Source of the DNA: Tetradesmus obliquus
Lineage: Eukaryota; Chlorophyta; Chlorophyceae; Sphaeropleales; Scenedesmaceae
DNA length: 64,000 bases
Direction: 5' to 3'
NCBI GenBank assembly: GCA_030272155.1
Contig: CP126206.1
Span: 1,426,001-1,490,000 of the forward strand
This document shows, one piece after another, positions 54,514 to 64,000 of the stretch (positions are counted from its first letter, which is position 1; each line of letters begins with the position of its first letter). The notes under the pieces were generated by a model. That model saw only the letters and a program-made list of their open reading frames with translations. It did no database searches and was not told the origin of the DNA. The translations under genes were made by a program, and so were the position numbers.

Positions 54514-55249
54514 ACCAGTCTACCAATACACAGCTGGCCTTGCCTGGAGGGCAAGTTCTGGTAATCTAGTTGACGCCACAGCAGAGTTCCGCAAGCGCCT
54601 GCAAGCTGCACACTACGACCTGCCCAGCAACCCCGGTGAATACGTTGAAATATGGGGCCCACGCTTGGGTGACGACGGCGTGGTTGAGGGTTGCGCCCAC
54701 AACAGCGGGCGCCACAGGGTTTTGACAGAGCGGCAGGTAACTGCTTGCTATGTCGAGGCCCGCAACTGGTGGCTGGCCGGCAGGCAGGGCCCGTACACCT
54801 CAGCAGAGCAGCTGATTGCTGAGAGCGCCGTGGTGCACAACATCGTGACGGACGCCGGCATCTCTCCTGAGACCCTGATCAACAACCTCAAGGAGTTTGA
54901 CCCCCGCTTCAAGTATGGGGTTGTGGGCGACAGGGCCTACCTGGATGACCAGCACAGGCAGAACAGAATCGACGTCAGCGCAGAAAATAAGGCGCGGCTG
55001 CAAGCTGACAAGGCTATTGTGGTGTGGGTGGATGTGAAGGTGATCTGCTTGAGCAAGGAATCCTACATGCGCTGGTTCAGTGCTGGTGAAGAGGACTGGC
55101 ACTGGCGCACACCTGTGCCCCGCTACAACAATAGCGCGGCAAAGCTGAAGTACATCATCGGCGTCAACTACGTGCTGGGTCATGTGTGTATCAAATTCTT
55201 CACTGGCACAAGCGGCATAGTAGCAGACAGAGACGGCCACGCTTACCGG
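54514..55249 (+). pseudogene. DDE transposase fragment (Tc1/mariner-like, algal type)
   Basis: The open frame runs from just after the LTR to a GTGAGT donor at 55250. It reads FRKRLQAAHYDLPSNPGEYV, RHRVLTERQVTACYVEARNW, AGISPETLINNLKEFDPRFK, DKAIVVWVDVKVICLSKESY and KLKYIIGVNYVLGHVCIKFF. The pattern (helix-turn-helix region, VWVD with first catalytic Asp, then KLKYIIGVN and TGTSG) fits the DDE endonucleases of green-algal transposons. No later exon with the second Asp and the Glu follows; sequence switches to an unrelated minus-strand gene. Upstream it is bounded by the retrotransposon, so both ends are cut. Confidence 0.65.
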
Positions 55250-55255
55250 GTGAGT

Positions 55256-55841
55256 TCAGGCCTTGAACAACTTGGGGCGCTGCTTGGCCGCAACATGCTC
55301 CAGCGCCACCTGCAGAGCTGCTGCCCAGCGCGTGGCGCGGCCCTGCACATCATCTGCAGCACCTGGGGGCAGCCACAACACACTGAAACCGTCGGCCAGC
55401 GCTGCATCTGCCAGTGCCTGATCCTTGGCCTGCCTGTCTGGTAGTGTGTCACCCCTGTTGTTGCGCCTGCCGTCCTCCTTGTCTATGTGCTGCTGTCCTT
55501 GCACCTCAATCAGCAAGTTGTCCGGCTCCAGCAGCACTGCATCCCATCTGTGCCTGTTCAGCCACAGCCCCTGCTTGCTGTAATGGTATCTGCAGCTTTA
55601 TCTTCCTGCGCATAGCTACTGCCTCCACATCGTATGCGATGACAGCTGCGTTGCTGTTCAGCAAAGCATACAGCTGCTTCTCGTACTTGCTGCCCTTCTT
55701 GCTGCACACATGGCACCTGAAACAAGCATCCCTGCGAGACACGGTTTGCAGTGCCAGCAGTCTGACATGCTTGCTGTTGCTGCACCTGCATGTAAAGCAC
55801 TGCTTGCTGCTGCTGTACGCTGCATGGCTCTCAAGCAGCAT
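55256..55841 (-). pseudogene. PD-(D/E)XK-type nuclease-like gene, frameshifted
   Basis: The minus-strand 5' part reads CHVCSKKGSKYEKQLYALLN, VEAVAMRRKIK, with upstream Cys pairs (QCFTCRC) of a zinc cluster. After one frame change near 55585 it continues LWLNRHRWDAVLLEPDNLLI then EVQGQQHIDKEDGRRNNRGD and ALADGFSVLWLPP, ending KLFKA and stop. WDAVLL followed by LIEVQGQQH gives the D...ExQ arrangement of restriction-endonuclease-like folds. An upstream segment (55858-56125) contains two related copies about 150 bp apart. It is probably a broken element-borne gene. Confidence 0.5.
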
Positions 55842-55857
55842 GTTGCTGCACAGTCAG

Positions 55858-56126
55858 TGCTTGCCATCAATGCACAGCATGGATGCAGTCTGCAGCAGCC
55901 CAGGGCTGCTGCACATGCCAGCCGCATTTGATGCCGCTGCGCCTGGCCCGTCCGCACACGCAGCCACACAGAGAGCCACCACATGCTATCACACAGCTCT
56001 GCTGTGCTGCAGCACAGTCAGTGCTTTCATCAGTTCACAACAAAGGTGCAGCTGGCAACAGCCAGGTCTGCGGCACATGCCAGCTACCTTAAAGGCCTGC
56101 TGCACCCGGCACCTCGCACACGCAGC
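55858..56126 (-). repeat. Duplicated segment upstream of the nuclease-like gene
   Basis: Two related stretches, each ending CGCACACGCAGCCACACAG, near 55858-55982 and 56018-56131. The second abuts KDZ copy 2. Confidence 0.7.
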
Positions 56127-56210
56127 CACACAGCACCAGCCAAAGCCCGCCGCACACCCAGCAAAACCACATGCATCCATGCCTTGGCAGGTGGCTCCTG
56201 CTGTCTGCGC

Positions 56211-57349
56211 CTACTTCTTGCCCCTGGCTTTGAGGTACTTGGTGAAGCAGCCAGTGAGCGCGATCTGCTCGTCCTGGCACTGGCTGTCCAGCTGCTGCGC
56301 TGCCCCAGCAGTTGTCACCAACTGCCCTCGCTCAGCTGTCAGCTGCACAGCCTTGCCGCTCACCGCAGCAATCAGCTGTCTGATGTCACTCACCGCTTGT
56401 CAATGGCAGCAGTCGTCCTGCTCCAGCTCCTGCTGCTGCTGCTGATTTTGCTGCTGCTGCAGCACCAGCACCAGCACCAGCAGCAGCTGCGCCTGCAAAC
56501 TTTGCTGCTTAAACTGCAGCATCATCTGCTGCATCGTCTGCTGCACTGTTTGCTGCGTCGCTTGCTGCATCATCTGCTGCATCAATGGCACGAGCTGTGG
56601 CCGGCCTTAGGCTATGCTCGCCAGCCTGGGGTTCCAGCGGCGCATCATCCGGGCCGCAGCCGAAACGCATGGCACTGCAGTGTCACGTATGATTTGCAAA
56701 CCAGGCTATGGGCCTGCAAAGCAGGGGCACATACACAGACAGCTGTACGCAATCACAGGGATGTGAAGGACACTGGAGAACGTATCCAACACAACCTTAT
56801 GTTGCATGCTCGTTGCAGCAAACCATATGCATGACAGTCAGCTGGCTATTCTGCTACTGCAGCTACTTGAACTGCATTCTGGCTGTGGCTCCAGTCAGAT
56901 GCAGTTCACTCCAAACACGCTCACCTTGAAGATCCGAGCTGCTTGCTGGTACTGACCGTCTGTGTTGTTTGCTGCAAAGGGAGCTTTGTCGACCAGGTCC
57001 CACGCATCAGCGTCGGTGAAGGCAGCAATCCTGCATGGGAAATACATACACGTGTGTAAAAAAAGAGACCAGAAGTGAGTGTGCCATAGCCGCTGCCAGC
57101 AGCTGCAAGCAGCATAGGCTTACCTTAGTGCGGCGGCAGCATCCGGGTCATCACTCCCCCTGTCAACAGGCACGCGCTTGGCACGATTGCATGCCGGCTT
57201 AGCAGCAGGCTGCGCAGCTGTAGCTTTGACAGCGGCAGCTTTGCGTGTGCGGGGCGCTGCACCTTTGGCAGCGGCAGTTGAGCAGTGGCAAGACACTGCT
57301 GCTGCTGCTGCTCCTGCCACTCTGAGCCGCAGACGATGTAAGCCAGCAC

Positions 57350-57393
<44 letters not shown>

Positions 57394-57815
57394 AAATAAT
57401 CTGCATCCTCCTCATCATCACCACTGCTGGCAACAGCTGCTCCATCACGCTGCCGATTGCGGAGACAAATCACCAGGGAGCTGGCAGGGCTGCAGCACTC
57501 TGCCTCCTGCAGCTGGCTCAGCAGCATGTTTGCCTCGCTGTCATCTGCACAATCGCTGTCCAGCGCGTCAGACAGCAGTTCTGAGCTGTCATCTAAGGCG
57601 TCATCATCGCAATCATCCATATCATCGTCATCATCGCTCCCCGCTGCTGCTGCTGCCGCCTGCCCTGCAGCTACAGCAGCAGCTGCTGCTGCCTTTGCTG
57701 CTGCTGCCTTTGCTGCTGCTCCTGCTGACACTTGATGGTTCTTAGGCTTATGCGCTACTGTCTTGACCGATTTGGCGAGTCGCTGCACACCGCTTGCCCT
57801 GTTCTTGGTACACAC
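56211..57815 (-). CDS. KDZ second gene, copy 2
   Basis: Same exon plan as 34542-36172: exon 1 from 57815 (MCTKNRASGVQRLAKSVKTV), an acidic block, a shorter poly-Gln run, then the 105-base exon near 57030-56925 and a final exon ending YLKARGKK. Near 56490 it has two extra bases relative to copy 1, giving a continuous Gln-rich frame (QNQQQQQELEQDD). Copy 1 reads Ala/Gly there, so copy 2 may keep the ancestral frame. Confidence 0.5.
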
Positions 57816-58793
57816 ACTGCTGGGGTTTGCCCCACACGTGGTGCAACGGCGACCAGGTCGGTTGCGTGAGCTGTGTTCTAACTTTCTCTTCTTTGAAGAC
57901 GTTAAGGTGATGTCACTAGTGCCTTACGCTCCGCATCACATCATTTGTTCAGCAACGGACGTTCGCGAGACATGGATATTGCTCTGCACTGCGCACCGCA
58001 ACACAAAAATCACAGAACACGCAGCTTTAAACCAAACTGTTTATTGCGCTTGCCTCTCGGATGTTGAAAGAGGGTAGTAATTCTCCAACGAATGACGGTC
58101 ACTGTCACATGCGCTTCAGGTTTGAACGCAGTTGGATGGAAAGGCCAGTAACCGGCAAGTAACCATCTTTCTAACTGGCCGGTCCGCAGCCAGGTCCGCA
58201 CGGGTCCGCACGCCCAGTACCCCGGGTCCGCCGCCACATGTTAAGTACTAGTCAAGGGAACTTCACGGACTTTCAGCGGACCTGGCGGCTGCCAATGGCG
58301 CGGACCATTGCGGATCACTGCAACATGCAGCAACATTCCACACCATTGTACATACAGCCTTCTGGCTTAGCAGCATGGGACTTGGATGCACACACCTGGC
58401 ATATCTTAGGCTTTGCCTAGGCACCAAGCAGCAGTCACGCGCACAGCAGTACAGCACAGAAATGGCAACCACACGACACTGCCTCACCTGCCAGGCTAGC
58501 TGCAAAAGCCAACTAAAACTATGTAAGATATTCTGTACTACTTTAGACTTTATCTTCACGGGGAGATGTGTATGTGCTAGGCTCCGAGGTGCAGCCAAGC
58601 ACAACCCCGCGCAGCAACGCATCATGCCCTGAAGCTGCAGGCAAGGGTGTGCTTGGCACGTTGTTGTTTGCATGAGCAATTGATCACACCGTTGATATTT
58701 CAAGACTTTGTTTTGGTTGTCACAAAGTCTGCCACAACATACAACGCCGTAGTTGTGACCTGGAATGCTCACAGCCTGACACCTGCTGCATGC

Positions 58794-60632
58794 TTACACC
58801 TGCTGCGCACATAGCACATAGCTGAGGGCCCCGCTGACTGCTCTGCTGCTCTCGAGCAGCTGCACAGCTGATGCCTGGTAGCGCCCCGTGCCGCCCAACT
58901 GAACATAGCCGGCTGCGACAACACCGCCAGCCGCCGCCTCCAGCTGAGCAGCAGGCACATGCTCAGCAGCAGGCACCTGCTCAGCAGCAGGCACCTGCTG
59001 AGCAGCAAGCAACGCTGCCTCAATGTTGCTCTGCGTCGCCAGCAACTGCTGCAAGTACCTGAGATGAGCGCGCATTTCCTGCGGCAGCAGCTCCAGCTCC
59101 TCCTTGATGCGCCGCACCTCGTTATCTGCTTCACACAGGGCAATGGAGCGCGCCACTCCATAAAGCCGCAACTTGCTGCCTTGCTCAGCTGTAAGAGAGC
59201 AGTAGCGCAGGGCGCCTTGTGTTAGTGCGGTGGGACAACAGCTGCGCAAGGAGCAAGTGCTGTTCGACATTGCAAAAAAAAAAACGCATGTGGATAAACC
59301 ATTACAAACAGCAATCGGTTCACAAGCACTAGTGTTTGCCGCGTCCTAGCTGAGACATGCCAGAGCCAGACTTGGCACATGAAGCACTACATTGCTGTCA
59401 TGCCTGGCCCCATACGCTGTCATAGCCCTGAGCATCGTAGTTGCTGGCTCACCTTGGTGCTCATTAGCCCAACAGACTCCTGCTTCTTGAGAGCATCCAG
59501 TGATGTGGGCTGCAGCTGCTGCTGCTGCTGCGGGATGGCATTGTACTGCTGAACCAGCAGGTTGTACTGCTCCACCAGCTTGGTGAGGTTCGTCGTGATC
59601 TCAGCGCACTTCTTGTTGCAACGCTTGCGCTCCTTGGGTTGCGCTGCAAAGACAATGGCACACGCGAGAAACACAGGCACGGAGCAGACATCACGAATCT
59701 AAGATGCCTGCACAACTGTACCGACCTTGTCCAAGCAGCACCAGAAGCCACAGGCACTGCAAGAGGATGCAGTAGTGGCGTGCTGCTGCCAGTGCTTCAG
59801 ACTACGTCACACCACCACACTCATCAGCAACTGCAGCACGCTTGACCTCCTGCTTCTTCAGGTTGTAGCATGTGCTTTCAAATCGTGTTCTGCATGCGGG
59901 CGAGGCTTGCCTGCACAGCTGGCGCAAAGTCTGCTCAATCAGCTGATTGGCCGCCTCAGCTTGCATCCTGCAGCATCAATGGAATGTCACAGCACTACAT
60001 TGCTGCCACCACCACCCGCGGCAGCAGCATATGCAACGGCAACAGCAGCATAAGCAGCAGCAACAACAGCAACCAGCTCCTGATCACAGCTGCCACACTT
60101 TGCAAATGACTGCGTTGCTGCCCACGCCTGCATTTGCCCAAGAGAGTGGCTCAGTCCGATGACATACAACAGTCCGGAAGGCAGGTCGCGCAGCATGCTG
60201 CTCACCTGCTGGTCTGTGCACTGGCGACCAATTTTGTGGCCATGTCGTACAGCAGGAACGTGTTGGCATCCCAGACACCAGCAATGACACGGGAGGCCAG
60301 CACCTGCTGCACGCCAGAGCCCAGTGTTGCAGCGCTCATGTAGGCTGACAGCGCATTCGCGTCTCGCGCACACACAGCATCTGCAAACTGCTGCAGGAGC
60401 CTCTGCTGCTGGGAACGATCACCTTTCACCTCGTCTGTGCATGCAGCAAACAGTTGTGGCATTCAGTATACAAACAGGGTCACTGCAAGGCATATGAAGT
60501 TGCCTGTCTCAACGGTTGCATGGCTGACCCCGCATGTTTACTGTTAGCTAAGGAGTTGCAAGTACAACCAAGAAGCGCCATATTCAGCATGCTGCTGCCG
60601 CTGCTGCAGGCAGCGCGGCCAATTTGATCAGT

Positions 60633-60667
<35 letters not shown>

Positions 60668-62440
60668 CAGTGCAGGCATGCAAAATGCGGCTGCAGGCAC
60701 CTGCAGTTCTGGTGCTGTTGCAAGCTGCAAGTACGGAACCACCAAGAAGCAGAACAATAGCGATTGTTGTCGCACCTCGCGCCATGGCCCGTAGCTCATC
60801 GTGCAGGTCCCGCACAAGCTGCTCCCTTTCCTGTGGCGGTGTCTGCTCAAGGCTGGCCAGCTGCCGCTCAGCCTCTGCCCTGGTCTCCTGCTCCTTGAAC
60901 TTCTTGTAGCGCTGGACAAGCAGCAGAGACTGCTTTGCTCGCTTCTGCCGGCCAAAGTGCAGTGCCGCCTCAGTCAGTGCATCTGAGGAGCCTGCAGCAA
61001 CATCAGATGTGATGCAGCAACAGTCCCATCGGGCAGCACTTGTAAACTGCCAACCCAGGGCAGCTAGCGCCAAGCAAAAACCTGATTATGTGGCAACCAG
61101 ACCGCGGAATGCTGCACAGATGCGCAGCCCACCCACCTGCTAAGCTTTGGTTCCGCGTTGTACCAGAAAACCTGGACAGGTAGGAAAACAGCTGCTCGCA
61201 CTCCTCGCCCAGGGTTTTGGCGCAGCCGCTGGTCCACCCAGGCTGCCACAACATCTGACAAGCCTGCGAGTGCAGCGTGCCATGCGCGTGTGACAAGGCC
61301 TTGCGCACAGCACCCCAGCTGCCGGTGCACACCAGATCACGCAGCTCTTGTATGCGCTGCTGCAACTGCTGCAGCTCCTCCTGCTGATGCAGAGGTTGCT
61401 GCTGCTGCGTGCTGGTGGGAGGTTGGTATCGCTGCAGCGCTTCAACGACGCGCTCGCTCCAAGCCGCCCACTGACACATGATGTCAATGTGCAGCTGTTG
61501 CAGACCACTGGTCATGAGGTTATGGGCAGCGATGTGGAAGGCATAGCCATATCGCTCGCCACTGCCAATCAGGTTGGCGGCTGCTATTGGCCCGCCATGT
61601 CGTGCATCGGTTGCTGCAGTGCAGTCGCAACACGAAGTCATCACGTGAGGGCAAATGCACTGTCCAAAGGGAAGGCCGCAATGACGACAAGGGCAGCATA
61701 TAAGAGTCATGCCAGCCCGTGCGCTGCATGTCCAGAGCAGAAGAAAAGGGCCATTCCAGCCCGTGCGCTGCATGTTCATGCAGGAAAAACAGGGCCATGC
61801 CATACTCACCCACACAGCGCCCTGTGATCTTCTGCTGAGCCTGCCGCCGTTGCTGGCCATCAGATGCCGCAGCCCACAAGCCATTGCAGATGTTGTCTGG
61901 GACGCGGCGCTGCGCATGCTCAAGTAAAGGTTGCAGGCAGCACAGCCCAGTAGGCAGCTCAGACGTTGCAAGGCTATGGCGCTGCTGATCTGTACACTGC
62001 ACACTGTCACAACAGCAGCCAACAAGCCAATCATTGCAACGCACATGTTGTTCACTAAACGTACCAGCTACAGGCGCATGTTATGTTGCGACAGTTCACG
62101 TGGGGCAGCCTCTATCTATTGATGCAAGGCAGCATGTGGCACAGCAGCACAATCCTCACCGTGCTGCCCGTTGCCAAGTCCAGGGCTTGCAGACTCAGCT
62201 GCACGCTTGCATCGTCTGCAAAGAACTCGCTGTAGTGCTGCTGCCGCCACAGCTCCCTGTGCCGCAGCCAGGTGAACAGCTTCATGTTGGCGTCGATATG
62301 CACGCCAGCCATGCCGTCACTGCATGCTGGGCACTCCAGGTCGTTCAGCAGCTGCAGACCAAGCCGCAGGTCCGTCTGGCAGAACTTGTACTCGCGATGT
62401 GCGCTGCGGAAGGTGCGCATGTTGATCTCTCGACGCAGCT
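58794..62440 (-). pseudogene. KDZ transposase, copy 2, lacking 5' exons
   Basis: Exons from RREINMRTFRSAHREYKFCQ (about 62440) through HIDANMKLF, DIMCQW and GEECEQLFSYLSRF to the stop at 58794 are kept with open frames and matching splice sites. The zinc-cluster start is missing. All three DDE residues remain, so transcripts from a new start could encode a core enzyme, but the gene is formally truncated. Confidence 0.7.
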
Positions 62441-62509
62441 GCACAGCAGCAAGGTGCATGCAAGGGCGATCAGAATGGTCAGCCGGGCGCACACAGCAAG
62501 CAAAACAAT

Positions 62510-63089
62510 ACTTACTGCTGTGCATGGCAGGGGCTGAAAGTGGATGTGACAGCTGGCAGCTGCTCCCGCCCTGGATGGCACAGTCAAGTTTTGCATTTGA
62601 GAGACTTGTGAGTGGATTATACCGATGGTTAACCAATCGATAACCTTTTGATTGACCTCTTGGTCTGGTTTTTTTTTTTTGGTTACCAGGTGGTCTTGGT
62701 CTGTTTTGGTGACTGACAGGGGCAGGTATGTGAAGTACTTGGCTAGACCTTGCTCCAGCAGTGCCAAATCTGCCTGTGAGTGCTAGGCAGATCGGCCTGG
62801 CACTGCTACTCTCCATTGGAAAAGATAGATAGTACCTAAAAACGTTTATTGACGCTTGAGTGAAGCCCTGTACTCCTCCACAGCTGAACTACTGCCCAGC
62901 AGTTGTATGAGTGCAGTTCTGGCCGCCAAGTGCGACAGGCAGCAGCTGACACTGCTGACTTTGGTTACCAACCGGTCCAGCCTCCAGGCAGCAAGCACGC
63001 TATCAGTAAAGACCTAGCCGTGGTATTTGCCAAACGCACAACGCTGCGACAGTTGGCTTGTGCCCTCAGATGTGTGGCCTGGACCTTAG
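62510..63089. other. Intergenic, no gene seen
   Basis: Unique DNA after KDZ copy 2, with a T13-like run near 62669-62681. No recognisable coding sequence. Confidence 0.4.
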
Positions 63090-63130
63090 AACTCACTGAC
63101 TCACTGACTGAGTCAGTCACTCAGTGAGTT
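63090..63130. repeat. 41-bp near-perfect palindrome
   Basis: Arms AACTCACTGACTCACTGACT and its inverted partner match at 18 of 20 positions around a single G. It lies about 40 bases beyond the stop of the SET-like gene, so it would form a hairpin in that gene's 3' UTR. Confidence 0.9.
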
Positions 63131-63171
63131 GTATGGCAATGGCATATGCTGATGCACCACACGCTCCTGCA

Positions 63172-64000
63172 TCAGACCAAGAACACACCAGACATCCTGA
63201 TCGGGTACCCTGCAGCCAGCTGCCGCGCCAGCGCTGCTTTGCTGGCGCAGTAGGCCTGGATGAGCTGCAGGTGCTCTGCTAATGGCTGGTACCTGCTGCT
63301 GTTGCTGCTGCTGCTGTTGCTGGTGTTGCTGCTGCTGCTGCTGCTTTTGCCGTTTCTGCTGCTGACACCGGCTTGCTGCTGCTGCGCCTGCGAACGCTCT
63401 ATTGTTGCTGCACATGCATTGGCAGATTGCTGTAGGTTGTCAGCCAGCTCACCCAGCCTGTACACCAGAAGCTCAGCAAGCCTCAACTGCTGCACCTGTC
63501 GAACCAATGATGCCAGACAGGCATGCTGCGATTGGCCTATTGCATCTGCTTGCGGCTCTGTGTGCTGCTGCTGCTGCTGTTGTTGTTGGCTTGCCGCTGC
63601 AGCATGCCTGCTGCTGCAGATGCAGCGGCGTCATGCAGCACATTCAGGGCCACTTTCAGCCGCCCATCAACACCAGCAGCATCAACGGACATGTTTGCAA
63701 ACCCATTGCTACTACTACTACTACTGCTACCTGCTGCAATCAGCTGCTGCTGCACTGCCTCACCCAGCTGCTGGCACTGCAGCAGCTGCTGCCCATTGCC
63801 CCCAGCTGTCAGCTTGCTTCTTAAATAGTCAAAGTAACACGCCGCCATGTCCTGCAAGCTGCTGAAGACAACCACTGCATCAGCAGGGTTTGGGGAAGGG
63901 GTAAAACCCCACAGCAGCAGGAAAGGCTCTGCTGGCCAGCTGCCATAGCTGATGCAGACCTGCTCCCCAGCAGAAACTCCTTCAGGCCCTGAGGCAGCAC
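63172..64000 (-). CDS. SET-domain lysine methyltransferase-like protein, 3' part
   Basis: Minus strand, running off the right edge. It reads GVSAGEQVCISYGSWPAEPF, LLLWGFTPSPNPADAVVVFS and MAACYFDYLRSKL, matching the end of a SET domain of the Rubisco-LSMT/SETD type (GEQV.ISYG..N..LL..YGF...NP.D). The usual Asn after ISYG is Ala here. A helical, Ser/Gln-interrupted C-terminal part follows (GRLKVALNVLHDAAASAAAG), as in the substrate-binding domain. A stop at 63537 means a splice is needed to reach the next open part from about 63495 (VQQLRLAELLVYRLGELADN), which ends at 63172. The catalytic N-terminal part is outside the window. Confidence 0.6.

Larger units (their letters stand above)
56127..62509 (-). 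mobile_element. KDZ transposon copy 2, 5'-truncated
   Basis: Near-identical to 34470-41147 in the same orientation. It ends at about 62509, within the intron before the CPACSDGMAGVHIDANMK exon, so the zinc-cluster exons present in copy 1 (41.2-43.0 kb) are missing. Differences include shorter CAG tracts, three instead of five 18-bp units, lack of 36496-36729, and scattered base changes. Confidence 0.85.

Noticed and set aside
34470-62509. A 6.5-kb segmental duplication of host genes
   Set aside because: The duplicated block is almost entirely KDZ transposon sequence with different flanks at each end, so two transposon copies explain it better.

Overview
The window is nuclear DNA of a green alga, most likely a chlorophycean. 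Supporting signs are intron-dense genes with GT-AG junctions, a spliceosomal DIM1 gene, a plant-type plastid FtsH-related metalloprotease with a transit-peptide-like first exon, a TGTAA poly(A)-type signal, CCCTAAA telomere-type repeats, and mobile elements of the kind common in algae (Ty3/gypsy chromovirus, KDZ, CACTA). CAG/CTG trinucleotide tracts occur throughout. I cannot name the species.

Left third (1-25.3 kb): six recognisable host genes. In order they are a secreted phospholipase A2-like protein with its catalytic His replaced and a Q-rich tail (minus, 1.6-3.0 kb); a LigB/4,5-DOPA extradiol dioxygenase (minus, 3.5-7.7 kb); a YjbQ/UPF0047 protein (plus, 8.9?-12.05 kb); an OTU-domain deubiquitinase (minus, 13.8-16.1 kb); the U5 snRNP protein DIM1 (minus, 18.0-19.1 kb); and a VIR3-like plastid M41-type metalloprotease (plus, 20.3-24.9 kb). 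For five of them I could join exons by splice site and phase. In the same five, introns and 3' flanks are filled with tandem partial copies of the neighbouring exon, usually retaining the donor or acceptor. This is the most unusual feature of the window. Several introns also start with (CAG)n and end with (CTG)n.

Middle (25.8-34.5 kb): a low-complexity Ser/Ala-rich reading frame with a repeated 3' part, a repeat-rich stretch with no recognisable gene, and a complete non-autonomous CACTA element (29,340-32,058) with perfect 47-bp TIRs and a CAA target-site duplication. Two unassigned plus-strand exons follow.

Right half (34.5-62.5 kb): a cluster of mobile elements. Two KDZ transposon copies lie in the same orientation. 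Copy 1 is at 34.5-43.0 kb with zinc-cluster exons and transposase. Copy 2 is at 56.1-62.5 kb and lacks the transposase 5' exons. Between them are a coiled-coil/HNH-like gene with poly-Q microexons, a head-to-head telomere-like motif joined to a 5'-truncated Ty3/gypsy chromovirus (49.4-54.5 kb, decayed pol plus a long antisense ORF), a DDE transposase fragment and a broken PD-(D/E)XK-like nuclease. The right edge holds the 3' part of a SET-domain methyltransferase-like gene on the minus strand.
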